A stretch of DNA of 64,000 bases from an uncultured Ruegeria sp. (GCF_947504215.1 NZ_CANNGO010000004.1:186001-250000), one strand, 5' to 3'. Positions 27,225 to 36,864 are shown, numbered from the stretch's first letter. Translations and numbers: made by a program. Notes: generated by a model not told the origin, from the sequence alone.

Positions 27225-27863
27225 CTATATTTTGCGAGCCACCAGATACCGAGCCGGAGGAGTCGCGGGGAAATTCCCGCTTTCGACAATCTTAAACCCG
27301 GCTTTGGTAATTGCGGCTTCAAGAGTATCGATATCAAACTGATTCACAAATGGTGCTTTGCCGAACAGCTGCATTATGGGCAAGAAAAGCTTCAGCAAAC
27401 CAAACTTGAACCCCAGACCGCCCTGGGCAAGGCACGGTGTTTTTGAGATAAACACTCCGTCGGGTGTCAGTTGCGCATGAATGGCTGCAAAAACCCTGTC
27501 GAAATCAGGTACAAGGTGAAACAGGTTGAAGCCCAGGATGGCATCATAGGTCTGCCCCTCAATCGACATGGTAACATCCACATTTCTGAACGAGATGTTC
27601 TCGACCCCTTCTTCTTTCGCCTTTGCCCGGCCAACTTCGAGCATGCCTTCGGAAAAATCGCTCGCCGTAATATGTGAAACAGAGGGTGCGAGCAGCAGCG
27701 CTGTTGAGCCCGTTCCGCAGCCAAGCTCTAGAACCTTATGCTGTTTGGACAAATAGGACCGAGTCCGGGCCAAAGTGTACTCATAAGACTTTATGTCGCG
27801 GATTGGCGCGCGCGCGTACTTACCAGCTATACCGTCCCAGAACTTTGCGGTTGTCGTTGTCAT
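27225..27863 (-). CDS. Class I SAM-dependent methyltransferase
   Basis: 212 residues with methyltransferase motif I (KVLELGCGTGSTALLLAP), motif II near ASDFSEGMLEVGRAKA and a later hydrophobic helical insert (LLKLFLPIMQLFG). Substrate is not evident; the sequence is of the UbiE/BioC-like general type. It is divergent from a LysR regulator with 84 bases between the starts, a classical arrangement for a LysR-controlled target. Confidence 0.87.
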   Translation of the reverse strand: MTTTTAKFWDGIAGKYARAPIRDIKSYEYTLARTRSYLSKQHKVLELGCGTGSTALLLAPSVSHITASDFSEGMLEVGRAKAKEEGVENISFRNVDVTMSIEGQTYDAILGFNLFHLVPDFDRVFAAIHAQLTPDGVFISKTPCLAQGGLGFKFGLLKLFLPIMQLFGKAPFVNQFDIDTLEAAITKAGFKIVESGNFPATPPARYLVARKI

Positions 27864-27947
27864 CCTCGATCTCCTTTGCGCGCAAAGTACTCATGCACCA
27901 ATCGAATATGAATTGTCGAAAATCGCAGAATCCTTATACGTATTTGC

Positions 27948-28832
27948 ATGTCAAACCTGACCGATTTCGATTGGAACCACATTCGCGCGTTTCTAGCGAC
28001 GGCCGAAACCGGATCGCTGTCTGCCGCCGCCCGGCAGCTGGGGCAGACACAACCGACGCTCAGCCGGCAGATTGCAGCGCTTGAGGCGGATCTGGGTGTG
28101 ATGCTGTTCGAACGCATTGGCCGAGCCTTGCAAATCACACAAGCTGGGCTCGAATTGCTGGATCATACCCGCGCAATGGGTCAGGCGGCAAACCACATTG
28201 CACTGACGGCGTCGGGTCAGGCACAATCTATCGAAGGGCCGGTGCGCATCACCGCCAGCGATATCATGTCGGCATACATCCTGCCTGACCTTCTACGTGA
28301 ACTTCGCGCTCAGGCACCGCGGCTGCGGATCGACGTCATCGCCTCTAACGACATTCGTGATCTGATGCGGCGCGAGGCGGATATCGCGATCCGGCATATA
28401 CGCCCCGATCAACCCGACCTGATCGCCAGACTGGTCAATGAGGCATCGGGGCACTTCTACGCCACGACCGAATATCTGAACCGCGCCGGGCGCCCCAAGA
28501 CCCTCGCCGAGTTATCGAAACATGAGTTCATCAGCTTCGGCGATACAGCCCAAATGATTGCTTATCTGGACCCACTTGGCATTCACCTGACCGAGGATAG
28601 CTTTCGGCTCGGCTCGCAGAATGGCATCGTTTCTTGGGAATACGCGAAGCAAGGCTTTGGAATTGCCCCGATGTCTGAGGTGGTTGGCGACGCAACGCCG
28701 GGCGTCGAACGTGTGATCCCTAACATGAAAGCGATCAAGTTCCCGATCTGGCTGACCACCCATCGCGAGCTGCATACAAGCCGCCGCATCCGTTTGGTTT
28801 TTGATTTGCTGGCCGACCATTTGTCCAAATGA
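27948..28832 (+). CDS. LysR family transcriptional regulator
   Basis: 294-residue regulator: N-terminal winged helix (FDWNHIRAFLATAETGSLSAAARQLGQTQPTLSRQIAALE) and a periplasmic-binding-protein-like effector domain from about residue 90. It probably controls the divergent methyltransferase gene and itself from the 84-base shared region, which contains an imperfect TCGAAT/ATTGTCGA dyad. The effector is unknown. Confidence 0.92.
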   Translation: MSNLTDFDWNHIRAFLATAETGSLSAAARQLGQTQPTLSRQIAALEADLGVMLFERIGRALQITQAGLELLDHTRAMGQAANHIALTASGQAQSIEGPVRITASDIMSAYILPDLLRELRAQAPRLRIDVIASNDIRDLMRREADIAIRHIRPDQPDLIARLVNEASGHFYATTEYLNRAGRPKTLAELSKHEFISFGDTAQMIAYLDPLGIHLTEDSFRLGSQNGIVSWEYAKQGFGIAPMSEVVGDATPGVERVIPNMKAIKFPIWLTTHRELHTSRRIRLVFDLLADHLSK

Positions 28833-28836
28833 AAAA

Positions 28837-28857
28837 CGCGCCCGAAGGCGCGCATTT
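28837..28857 (+). terminator. Hairpin after the LysR gene
   Basis: CGCGCC-CGAA-GGCGCG hairpin, 4 bases after the stop, followed by CATTTCC. Short stem with a stable tetraloop but only a weak T-run. Confidence 0.5.
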
Positions 28858-28875
28858 CCAATCGCGGGCCCTGGG

Positions 28876-31272
28876 TCAGGCGCGCAGGACGCCACCCGTG
28901 GCCTTGGTCACCTTGGCGATGATCTTTTCGGCCACCGCCTCAATATCCTTTTCCTTCAGCGTCGCATCCGAAGGTTGCAAGCGTACCGTAATGGCCAGCG
29001 ACTTCTTGCCCTCACCAACACTGCCCCCAATGAATTCGTCAAAGACGCGCACATCCTCGATCAGCGCCTTGTCTGCGCCGGTGGCGGCATTGACCAGTGT
29101 CAGCGCCTCAACATCCGCGTCGACAACAAAGGCAAAGTCACGCTCGGCCGCTTGTAGATCGCGCAGTTCCAGCGCCGACCGTGTCGCACCCGACTTGCGG
29201 GGCATTGGCACCTGGTCCGGCCAGATGGTGAATGCCATTGCCGGGCCTTTGATGTCCATCGCCTGCAGCACGCGCGGATGCACTTCGCCAAACACGCCCA
29301 GTACCTTTTTCGGCCCCAGACAGATCTTGCCGTGTCGCCCCGGGTGCCACCAGGCATCGCCATCGCGCAAAACTTGAACCTTGGCGGGCGCACCAATGGC
29401 AGCCAGCACAGCCTCGGCATCTGCCTTGGCATCGAACAGGTCTACCGGGCGGGACGCGCCGTGGACATCTTTGGGTCCGTCCCGACCAACAAGCAAACCT
29501 GTGATCTGCGTATTCTGCTCGCCGGGCTCTCCGTCATGGAAAACCGGTCCAACTTCGAACAGCGCCAGATCAGCAAACCCGCGCGCCTGATTGCGGGCTG
29601 CAGCCTGCAATAGCCCCGGCAGCAGGTCCGGGCGCATATGGCTCATCTCGGTCGAGATCGGATTTTCCAGCTGCGTCGCCTCATCCCCACCGCCAAACAG
29701 AGCGGCCGAGGCCTGATCGATAAATGTGTACGAAACGCATTCGTTGTAGCCCAGCGCCGCGCAGGTGCGTCGCGCCATCGACTGGCGTCGCTGTGCTGGC
29801 GTCATCACCGGCTTGGGGATACCATCGGTCACACGCGGCAATGGCTTGCCCTGCAACTTGGTCAGGGATGCGATCCGCGCGACCTCTTCCACCAGATCGG
29901 CCTCGCCCATGATATCCGGGCGCCAGCTGGGCACATGCGCCATCTCACCTTCAAGACGGAAACCCAGACGGGTCAGGGTCTGGCGTTGATCGCTTTCCGG
30001 AATCTCCATGCCAACCAGTGACTGTACGCGTTCCGCGTCCAGCTTGTAGGCCCGTGAATGCTTCGGCGCTTTGCCTGCAACAACAACTTTCGACGCCTCA
30101 CCACCGCAGATGTCCAGGATCATCTGGGTCGCGTGCTCCAGCCCCTCAAGCGTGTATTCCGGGTCAACGCCGCGTTCGAACCGATACCGTGCGTCCGAGT
30201 TGATTTTCAGCGCGCGCCCGGTCAGCGCAATCTGCACGTGATCCCAGAACGCGCTTTCAAGAAAGACATTAACCGTCTCTTCCGTACATCCGGTTTCCGC
30301 GCCGCCCATGATCCCAGCAATCGATTCCGGACCCTTGTCATCAGAAATCACCATCATGCCGGGCTGCAGTGTGTACTCTTTCTCATCCAGCGCAACCAGC
30401 TGTTCGCCGCCTGTGGCGCGGTGCACCCGAAGGTTTCCCTCCACCTTGTCGGCGTCAAAGACGTGCAAAGGACGGTTAGAGTCGAAGGTCATATAATTGG
30501 TGATGTCCACCAAAGCCGAGATTGGGCGTAAACCAATCGCCTTCAACTGATCCTGCAGCCATTGCGGGCTGGGCCCGTTCTTCACGTCCCTGATCAGACG
30601 TCCAGTGAAATGCGGGGCCCCGTCCAGCGTGTCGTCATCGATGGTTACCTTGATCGGGCTTTCAAGATCACCCGGCACCGGAACATAATCCCGCTGCTTC
30701 AACGTTCCCAGACCACGCGCTGCCAGATCGCGAGCAATCCCGGCCACGCCTAGCGCGTCCGGACGGTTCGGGGTGATCGCAATCTCGATCATCGGATCAA
30801 TCTTGGACGGGTCGTTCTCGGACAACCAGTCGACGAACGTGTCGCCCACGTCACCCGAGGGCAGTTCGATAATGCCGTCATGTTCTTCGGACAGCTCCAG
30901 CTCGCGCTCGGACGCCATCATGCCAAAGCTTTCAACGCCGCGGATTTTGCCAACGCTGATGGTCAGGTCCAGACCGGGGATATACATGCCCGGTTTGCAG
31001 ACGACGACGGTGATGCCTTCACGGGCGTTGGGCGCACCGCAGATGATCTGCAGATCACCCTCATCCGTCTCGACCCTGCACACCCGCAACTTGTCGGCGT
31101 CGGGGTGTTTCTCGGCATGCTTTACATAGCCCAGCGTAAAGCCAGCCAGCCGGTCCGCAGGATTTACAATCTCTTCAACTTCGAGGCCGAGATCGGTCAG
31201 CGTTTCGGCGATTTCCTCAACCGACGCATCCGTGTCCAGGTGGTCTTTGAGCCAGGAAAGAGTGAATTTCAT
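28876..31272 (-). CDS. pheT: Phenylalanyl-tRNA synthetase beta subunit
   Basis: 798 residues with the normal domain order: N-terminal tRNA-binding domain (VKHAEKHPDADKLRVCRVETDEG), B5 domain, editing B3/B4 region, catalytic-like fold and the C-terminal FDX-ACB anticodon-binding domain (AVVDADV...RVFDEF...SLAITVRLQ). It forms the alpha2-beta2 enzyme with PheS. In most bacteria pheT follows pheS directly; here four genes intervene. Confidence 0.97.
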   Translation of the reverse strand: MKFTLSWLKDHLDTDASVEEIAETLTDLGLEVEEIVNPADRLAGFTLGYVKHAEKHPDADKLRVCRVETDEGDLQIICGAPNAREGITVVVCKPGMYIPGLDLTISVGKIRGVESFGMMASERELELSEEHDGIIELPSGDVGDTFVDWLSENDPSKIDPMIEIAITPNRPDALGVAGIARDLAARGLGTLKQRDYVPVPGDLESPIKVTIDDDTLDGAPHFTGRLIRDVKNGPSPQWLQDQLKAIGLRPISALVDITNYMTFDSNRPLHVFDADKVEGNLRVHRATGGEQLVALDEKEYTLQPGMMVISDDKGPESIAGIMGGAETGCTEETVNVFLESAFWDHVQIALTGRALKINSDARYRFERGVDPEYTLEGLEHATQMILDICGGEASKVVVAGKAPKHSRAYKLDAERVQSLVGMEIPESDQRQTLTRLGFRLEGEMAHVPSWRPDIMGEADLVEEVARIASLTKLQGKPLPRVTDGIPKPVMTPAQRRQSMARRTCAALGYNECVSYTFIDQASAALFGGGDEATQLENPISTEMSHMRPDLLPGLLQAAARNQARGFADLALFEVGPVFHDGEPGEQNTQITGLLVGRDGPKDVHGASRPVDLFDAKADAEAVLAAIGAPAKVQVLRDGDAWWHPGRHGKICLGPKKVLGVFGEVHPRVLQAMDIKGPAMAFTIWPDQVPMPRKSGATRSALELRDLQAAERDFAFVVDADVEALTLVNAATGADKALIEDVRVFDEFIGGSVGEGKKSLAITVRLQPSDATLKEKDIEAVAEKIIAKVTKATGGVLRA

Positions 31273-31358
31273 CGGTCGTATTCCGCCAGTAATCTTGGGT
31301 TAAACCGCGTGTAGCGGATATTCACTCAAGGTGAAAGAGGCCGTATGACCCACTTACG

Positions 31359-31766
31359 CTAGTCATCAGCAACTGTGTTAGCAACGTTGTCCGATCCCGC
31401 GAACACCGCCAGAATACGGGCAATACCATCGCCGGTGTTCGCGCCGGTGTGGGGAGACTGAAACGCCTCGACAAAAGCGTCGCCCTTGGTATAGGTTTTG
31501 GTCCCCTTGTCGCCGTAATCAACGGTGATTTCACCTTCGAGAACATAGGCCGCCAAGGGCGCATCGTGGCGATGCACACCCGTTTCCTGACCGGGTTGCA
31601 TTGTCACAATAGCCATCGTGATTTGCGGGGTCCCGTCGGGATACTCCAACGGCTCGCCAATAACCGAGCTATCGGTCTGCAGCAGCACATCGACTGGCGG
31701 ATAAGTGTCACGCGCAAGGGCTGGAACAGCCCCAAAGATCAGGGCAATCAAAAGCAACGTTTTCAC
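31359..31766 (-). CDS. Periplasmic cupin-domain protein
   Basis: 135-residue single cupin with a signal peptide (KTLLLIALIFGAVPALA). The first cupin motif is GVHRHDAPLAAYVLEGEI, supplying His-x-His and Glu, and the second is FVEAFQSPHTGANTGD. The start is the GTG at 31766 with GGGAGG seven bases upstream; the apparent TTG at 31781 lies inside that Shine-Dalgarno region. It is the last of four genes between pheS and pheT. Ligand or reaction unknown. Confidence 0.78.
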   Translation of the reverse strand: MKTLLLIALIFGAVPALARDTYPPVDVLLQTDSSVIGEPLEYPDGTPQITMAIVTMQPGQETGVHRHDAPLAAYVLEGEITVDYGDKGTKTYTKGDAFVEAFQSPHTGANTGDGIARILAVFAGSDNVANTVADD

Positions 31767-31835
31767 TAGCAAACCTCCCAAGTAGCGTCAGTTCGCGCAG
31801 CTGAACGCGTTGCTTCGGGCTTGTCAAAGCGCAAC

Positions 31836-32630
31836 TTAGGGGTAAGCCGGCGTCTGGCCCAACAGTTCATCCAGTTGCCAGCCGATCCAGCCATGCGGGA
31901 TGAAATGTCCACCCGGATGCGTGTCCAACGTGACTTGCCCGATGGCACAATCGGTCCATTCCACACGGCTGAGCGTCAGAAAGGGCACCACGCTCCAATC
32001 ACCTTGCGGGGTAGCGGACCTGCAACCGTACATCTCGCGCCACAGCGCCACCGGATAGGTCGTGTCGCCACCGGGGCCAAAGGGGAAAGCCATCACGGTA
32101 TCGTCCAACCCGTGCACATGGCGCACCTCGCCCGGAGCCTGCGGGCAGGTTTCGGTCTGGCGGATCGAGCCTGCGACGGCCAGCAGCGCGGCAGTGTCAT
32201 TGCCGGACTGGCAAACATAGCGCCAAGCCATCGCGCCACCGAAGGAGTAGCCAGAAACATACACGCGCTCGGGATCGATCGGATATCGCTTGGCGACATC
32301 ACCCAGCACCCGGTCGGCAAAACCAACGTCACCCGTATCAGACGCCCAGAAGTTCCAGCTTTTCCCCAACCCGTTGGGTGCAACAAGCAGAACACCGCGC
32401 CGTTTCGTCGCCCCTGCGATCCGTTCGTGTTTCACCACGACGGTGCCCTGCCGCGCCCAGCCGTGGAAATGCAGCAACACCGGCAGAGGCGTCTCGCCAT
32501 CCCACCTCTCGGGTTCCAGCACGTGGTACGAGCGGTCGCCGAGTTCACAAGCGGTATCGCCGTGGCAGGTTTCCTTAGACGCTGCTTGGGTGGCGGTCAG
32601 CAGGAAGAGGCAAAGCAATCGAAGAAGCAT
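31836..32630 (-). CDS. Secreted alpha/beta hydrolase, polyhydroxybutyrate-depolymerase-like (LpqC family)
   Basis: 264 residues with a short signal peptide (to about ATQAAS). The nucleophile elbow is GYSFGGAM, the oxyanion region VLLHFHGWA and the late His lies in GGHFIPHGW. These match the LpqC/esterase family that includes poly(3-hydroxybutyrate) depolymerases and feruloyl esterases; the true substrate is open. Six cysteines suggest disulfides in the periplasm. It sits in the block between pheS and pheT with no functional link to translation. Confidence 0.8.
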   Translation of the reverse strand: MLLRLLCLFLLTATQAASKETCHGDTACELGDRSYHVLEPERWDGETPLPVLLHFHGWARQGTVVVKHERIAGATKRRGVLLVAPNGLGKSWNFWASDTGDVGFADRVLGDVAKRYPIDPERVYVSGYSFGGAMAWRYVCQSGNDTAALLAVAGSIRQTETCPQAPGEVRHVHGLDDTVMAFPFGPGGDTTYPVALWREMYGCRSATPQGDWSVVPFLTLSRVEWTDCAIGQVTLDTHPGGHFIPHGWIGWQLDELLGQTPAYP

Positions 32631-32679
32631 GGCGCCAAAGTACCGAGCGCACGCGCGTTGTCACCTTACATCTAAGTGA

Positions 32680-33198
32680 TCAGCGACCGCCGGTTCCTTC
32701 GTTTGCGCTCGGTAGATCACCAATAAAGACGTGCACGACCATCGATAGGACAAATACCCATGTAACGAGCGTTGTCGCATTCAAACAAAACCTGTGTAGA
32801 TCCCATCGAAACGCAATTTCATCCAAGCGTCCTTCGATCACAACTTCTTCTTCAAGTTTTGAGCCTCTGCCCTGCCCCAAGCGGAAACACTGCAGGCACA
32901 TTACACCCAGGATCAAGTAGGCTATCATCTCGATCAGAACCACAATTTGCTCAACCCGAGATTCCCCAAAACTGACAAACACAATCCCGACAATCGCCGT
33001 CATAAGCGAAATATGTGTCAACAGGGCTGTTGCCTTGACATCAATTGCATCAAGGATATCCCAACAGGCTTGCGCGGTGGGTATTTCTCTTTGCTCACTC
33101 TGGCGATTTACGATTTCCTCAATAACGTCAGTGCGTTCTTGAGAAACAAACATCTTTCGCAGCAATGGATAGAAGAAATTTGGCAGACCAATTGGCAT
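32680..33198 (-). CDS. Hypothetical three-helix membrane protein
   Basis: 172 residues, not recognised as a named family. A soluble N-terminus ends in DAIDVKATALL, then membrane segments at ~58-76 and ~84-104, a charged cytosolic stretch (~105-138) and a third segment at ~141-160. This D-x-K-A plus 2TM/1TM layout resembles the PycTM effector type of Pycsar antiphage systems, but no cyclase gene adjoins. The ATG at 33198 is used; a GTG at 33210 is in frame. Fewer GC-rich codons than its neighbours are apparent by eye. Confidence 0.6.
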   Translation of the reverse strand: MPIGLPNFFYPLLRKMFVSQERTDVIEEIVNRQSEQREIPTAQACWDILDAIDVKATALLTHISLMTAIVGIVFVSFGESRVEQIVVLIEMIAYLILGVMCLQCFRLGQGRGSKLEEEVVIEGRLDEIAFRWDLHRFCLNATTLVTWVFVLSMVVHVFIGDLPSANEGTGGR

Positions 33199-33395
33199 AA
33201 TGTGCCCCACTCAATAAAACAATCACATCGTGAGCGAGGGTATCACATTTTGACGAAAACGCGAGACGGGTTGATTCCCTCACTACACCAAGCCGCGCAA
33301 TCGCCAGACCTCGGGATGGCGATCTTCGGCTTGTGTTGGGCAGTTTATGCTGGCCAAATCCGCGCGCCGGTCGAGCATTGCGCTTGCGGAGACAA

Positions 33396-33460
33396 ATCGC
33401 CAGCCCGTGCGGGCGGTCTGGCGATAGCGCGGCGGCCTAACGGCCTTTGCTCCGCGCCTA
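33396..33460. repeat. Compound palindromic (REP-like) element
   Basis: ATCGCCAG pairs with CTGGCGAT (33396-33403 with 33418-33425), with an inner CCCG-TG-CGGG. It is followed by GCGCGG...CCGCGC enclosing GGCC-TAAC-GGCC. It lies in the ~280-base gene-free stretch between two minus-strand genes. I see nothing else in that stretch. Likely a dispersed roseobacter repeat, to be tested by genome search. Confidence 0.55.
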
Positions 33461-33493
33461 TTTCTTGAAACGGCCGATGAGCTTCTTTGTCTT

Positions 33494-33754
33494 CTACAAC
33501 TGTGGTTGTCGATCACGTGAAGTTTGGTCCCGTTTCTCCCAAACTCGGTGGTGTGCCACCATGAAAAGCCCACAAAATGGAGACGTTGCAAGCAGCATCA
33601 ATGCACTAACCCATCCAGGGAGGAGACTCGCGAGAACGCAAAATAGCCCGAAGAATCCTAGCAGAACGACAAATCCGACCCATCGTGGATTGCGGCCGGA
33701 AAAGGCGTTGCACCAGTCATAGTACCGGGACAGGTAGACGCCCAGTGGGTACAC
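33494..33754 (-). CDS. Small two-helix membrane protein downstream of pheS
   Basis: 86 residues starting at a GTG that immediately follows the pheS TAG. Two hydrophobic stretches (VGFVVLLGFFGLFCVLASLL and VSALMLLATSPFCGLFMV) separated by a short turn and flanked by charged residues give a plausible hairpin membrane protein; the N-terminus has YPLGVYLSRYYDWC. No family recognised. The start placement and the regular hydrophobic pattern are the evidence for coding. Confidence 0.55.
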   Translation of the reverse strand: MYPLGVYLSRYYDWCNAFSGRNPRWVGFVVLLGFFGLFCVLASLLPGWVSALMLLATSPFCGLFMVAHHRVWEKRDQTSRDRQPQL

Positions 33755-34828
33755 CTATCGACTCAAACCACCATGCAGGTTCGGCATATCCAGCGCCGCA
33801 AACCCGTAGTGGCGCAGCCACCGCAGGTCGCTGTCAAAAAACGCGCGCAAATCTGGGATGCCGTATTTCAGCATCGCCAGACGGTCGATCCCGATGCCAA
33901 AGGCAAAGCCCTGATAGACCTCGGGGTCGATGCCACCGGCGGCGATCACCTTGGGGTGGACCATGCCGGAACCCAGAATCTCCATCCAGTCGTCACCTTC
34001 GCCGATCTTCAGCTGACCGTTGTCCCAGGAACAGCGGATATCGACCTCGGCCGAAGGTTCGGTGAAGGGGAAGTGTGAGGCGCGGAAGCGCAGTTCGACG
34101 TTGTCGACCTCGAAGAACGCCTTCACGAATTCTTCCAGTACCCATTTCAGGTTCGCCATCGAGATGTCCTTGTCGATGGCCAGCCCCTCGACCTGATGGA
34201 ACATCGGCGTGTGGGTCTGGTCATAGTCGGCGCGATACACACCGCCGGGACAAATGATGCGGATCGGCGCGCCCTGCAACTCCATCGAGCGTATCTGCAC
34301 CGGAGAGGTGTGGGTGCGCAGCACGTGCGGCGGGCGGTTATCCCCCTCGGCACGGTGCATGTAAAAGGTATCCATCTCGGCCCGCGCGGGGTGGTGGCCA
34401 GGGATGTTCAGCGCATCGAAATTATGCCAGTCGGTTTCGATCCGCGGCCCTTCAGCGACCGAGAAGCCAAGCTCGGCAAAGATCGCCGTCAGCTCTTCAG
34501 TGGCCTGGCTGACAGGGTGAACCGAGCCCTGACGACGCGCACGGGTGGGCAGCGTGACATCCAGCCATTCGGTGCGCAGACGTTCATCCAACGCAGCATC
34601 GGCAAGACCCGCTTTCTTGGCAACCAGCGCTGAGTTGATTTCATCCTTCAACGCGTTCAGCGCAGGACCCGCGACCTGACGCTCTTCGGGCGTCATCTTG
34701 CCCAGTTCGCGCATCTTCAGCGCGACTTCACCCTTTTTGCCGACGGCCGCAACGCGGATCGCTTCAAGCGCGTTTTCGTCTCCAGCCTCGGCGATTTGGC
34801 CCAGATATTTTGCCTTAAGATCGTCCAT
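33755..34828 (-). CDS. pheS: Phenylalanyl-tRNA synthetase alpha subunit
   Basis: 357 residues with the N-terminal coiled-coil arm, then the class II catalytic core: motif 1 near [23 protein letters not shown], motif 2 [19 protein letters not shown] and motif 3 [22 protein letters not shown]. It forms the alpha chain of the alpha2-beta2 enzyme with PheT, encoded 2.5 kb downstream on the same strand. Confidence 0.98.
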   Translation of the reverse strand: MDDLKAKYLGQIAEAGDENALEAIRVAAVGKKGEVALKMRELGKMTPEERQVAGPALNALKDEINSALVAKKAGLADAALDERLRTEWLDVTLPTRARRQGSVHPVSQATEELTAIFAELGFSVAEGPRIETDWHNFDALNIPGHHPARAEMDTFYMHRAEGDNRPPHVLRTHTSPVQIRSMELQGAPIRIICPGGVYRADYDQTHTPMFHQVEGLAIDKDISMANLKWVLEEFVKAFFEVDNVELRFRASHFPFTEPSAEVDIRCSWDNGQLKIGEGDDWMEILGSGMVHPKVIAAGGIDPEVYQGFAFGIGIDRLAMLKYGIPDLRAFFDSDLRWLRHYGFAALDMPNLHGGLSR

Positions 34829-34899
34829 GACGGTCCTCTGAAATTGGTCGAGAACCTGCTATCGGTCCGGCCACGCAAATGCAAGCCGAACGGGCGGGA

Positions 34900-36270
34900 T
34901 CAATAACTGTAGTCGGGGAAAACCCGGGTCAGGTCGCCCTGCCAATCGCCGTTATAGTGATCCAGCAATTCATCGGCAGGCACTTTGCCCGTTTCGATAC
35001 TGTCTTTCAGCGCATTCAGAAAATGCGATTCATCGGGAACCATGCCACCCGCGCCGGGATAGGCGCGGGCCTTCAGACCGGCCTCGGATATCGCGACCAC
35101 TTCGCGCGCCAGATCGTGCATATTGATGTTGCCGACCTGTGCTTGCAGACCGTCCTTGGCGGCTTCGATCCGCAATGCTTCGCGCGTTTCGGCATCCCAG
35201 CCTTTGACCAGATCCCAGGCCGCATCCAGCGCGCCTTGATCATAGGTCAGGCCCACCCAGAAGGCGGGCAAAGCGCATAGACGCCGCCACGGGCCACCAT
35301 CGGCGCCGCGCATTTCCATGAATTTCTTGATCCGTGCCTCGGGGAAAGCGGTAGTCAGATGATCTGCCCAATCGCTCAGCGTTGGGGTTTCGCCCGGCAA
35401 GGCTGGAAGTTTTCCTTGTAGGAAGTCCCGGAACGACATGCCCAGCGCGTCGATGTATTCGCCGTTGCGATAGACAAAATACATCGGAACATCGAGCGCG
35501 TATTCCACGTAGCGTTCAAACCCAAAGCCTTCTTCGAACACAAAGGGCAGCATACCTGTCCGGGCATCGTCCAGATGCCGCCAGATATAACTGCGCCAGC
35601 TTTTCTGGCCGTTGGGCTTGCCTTCAAAGAACGGCGAATTGGCAAAAAGCGCGGTCGCAACAGGTTGCAGGGCTAGTGCGACACGCAGCTTTTGCACCAT
35701 GTCGGCCTCGGATCCGAAGTCGATATTGACCTGAACCGTACAGGTCCTGCGCATCATCGCGCGGCCCATGGTGCCGACTTTCTCCATATAGTCATTCATC
35801 AGCCGGTATCGCCCCTTGGGCATCAGCGGCATTTCTTCATGGGTCCAGATCGGGGCAGCGCCCAGACCGATAAAACCCACTCCGATCTCGTCAGCGATAT
35901 CTTTAACTTCGCGCAGGTGAACATTCACCTCGTCGCAGGTTTCGTGGATCGTCTCCAACGGTGCACCTGACAGCTCTAGTGCGCCGCCTGGCTCTAAGCT
36001 GACATTCGCGCCATCTTTTTCGAGGCCAATCAGATGCCCGGCTTCGCGCACCTCGCCCCAACCGTGACGATCCCGCAGGCCTTCCAGCACTGCGACGATC
36101 GAGCGTTTTCCGTCGAACGGCAACGGCTTCAGCGTGTCTTTGCAATATCCGAACTTTTCGTGCTCGGTTCCGATGCGCCAATCCTGTTTGGGCTTGCAGC
36201 CCGATTCAAGATATTCGGCCAATTGCTCATGGCGTTCGATCGGTCCGCCGCCGGACTGGGGGATGGACAT
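34900..36270 (-). CDS. gshA: Glutamate-cysteine ligase
   Basis: First enzyme of glutathione synthesis. At 456 residues and with RIGTEHEKFGY, LEPGGALELSGAPL, RYRLMNDYM and the metal-binding regions of the fold, it belongs to the plant/alphaproteobacterial type of glutamate-cysteine ligase rather than the E. coli GshA type. The ATG at 36270 begins the family-typical MSIPQSGGGPIERHEQL; the longer frame to 36324 lacks support. pheS lies downstream, and the acetyltransferase block upstream. Confidence 0.93.
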   Translation of the reverse strand: MSIPQSGGGPIERHEQLAEYLESGCKPKQDWRIGTEHEKFGYCKDTLKPLPFDGKRSIVAVLEGLRDRHGWGEVREAGHLIGLEKDGANVSLEPGGALELSGAPLETIHETCDEVNVHLREVKDIADEIGVGFIGLGAAPIWTHEEMPLMPKGRYRLMNDYMEKVGTMGRAMMRRTCTVQVNIDFGSEADMVQKLRVALALQPVATALFANSPFFEGKPNGQKSWRSYIWRHLDDARTGMLPFVFEEGFGFERYVEYALDVPMYFVYRNGEYIDALGMSFRDFLQGKLPALPGETPTLSDWADHLTTAFPEARIKKFMEMRGADGGPWRRLCALPAFWVGLTYDQGALDAAWDLVKGWDAETREALRIEAAKDGLQAQVGNINMHDLAREVVAISEAGLKARAYPGAGGMVPDESHFLNALKDSIETGKVPADELLDHYNGDWQGDLTRVFPDYSY

Positions 36271-36336
36271 GAACCGTGCTCCGATCCTGTTGAACCTTGT
36301 CTTGAAGGCCAGTCCTGAGGGCAAACTGCGCCAGTG

Positions 36337-36864
36337 TCAATGCAGCCGAAAGTGTGCGGGGCGCGAGGGTGTTCGCTCCCAGATAACGACCGGAATCGAC
36401 GATCCGCGGTTCAGTTCCGCCAGCATTTGTTCTGTTTTCAAACCCGGCAGATTCGAAAACACATCGAACAGCGCCTCGGCGCCTTCTGCATTCACAGGAA
36501 TGTGAAGCGCCGGCTGACCGGGTTGGTCCAACACCCAATGCGCAGGGTGCAATGTCGGGTCCAGCGCCAGCCGCTCGATCTCGCGCGTAGCGACGATGCC
36601 CCCGTCAAGCGGACCCAGATACGTGATCTGACCTTCGTCAATGGTCACCACACCTTGCCCGCCCGTACCGGTTCGGAACCGCGCCCGTTGCACGCCAATA
36701 ATGGCCAGCGCTAGTGAAACGGCGACCAATACCCAGCCAATCCAACCCAGCAATCCTCCGGGGCCACTGACCCAGCTGAGGCCGAGGATCAGAACAAAAA
36801 CCGCAACGAGAACCTCGCGCCACCGCCAAAGGGCAAGCTTGGCTTCGGGTCGAATGAAGCTCAT
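36337..36864 (-). CDS. Membrane protein with PH-like domain
   Basis: 175 residues. Two membrane segments (~16-34 and ~38-60) are followed by a beta-rich domain (GQGVVTIDEGQITYLGPLDGGIVATREIERLALDP), again of the bacterial PH-like type. Its start overlaps the acetyltransferase-like stop by ATGA, so it is produced with rsmE and that gene. No enzymatic motif; function unknown. Architecturally similar to the pyr-operon ORF at 10924. Confidence 0.78.
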   Translation of the reverse strand: MSFIRPEAKLALWRWREVLVAVFVLILGLSWVSGPGGLLGWIGWVLVAVSLALAIIGVQRARFRTGTGGQGVVTIDEGQITYLGPLDGGIVATREIERLALDPTLHPAHWVLDQPGQPALHIPVNAEGAEALFDVFSNLPGLKTEQMLAELNRGSSIPVVIWERTPSRPAHFRLH

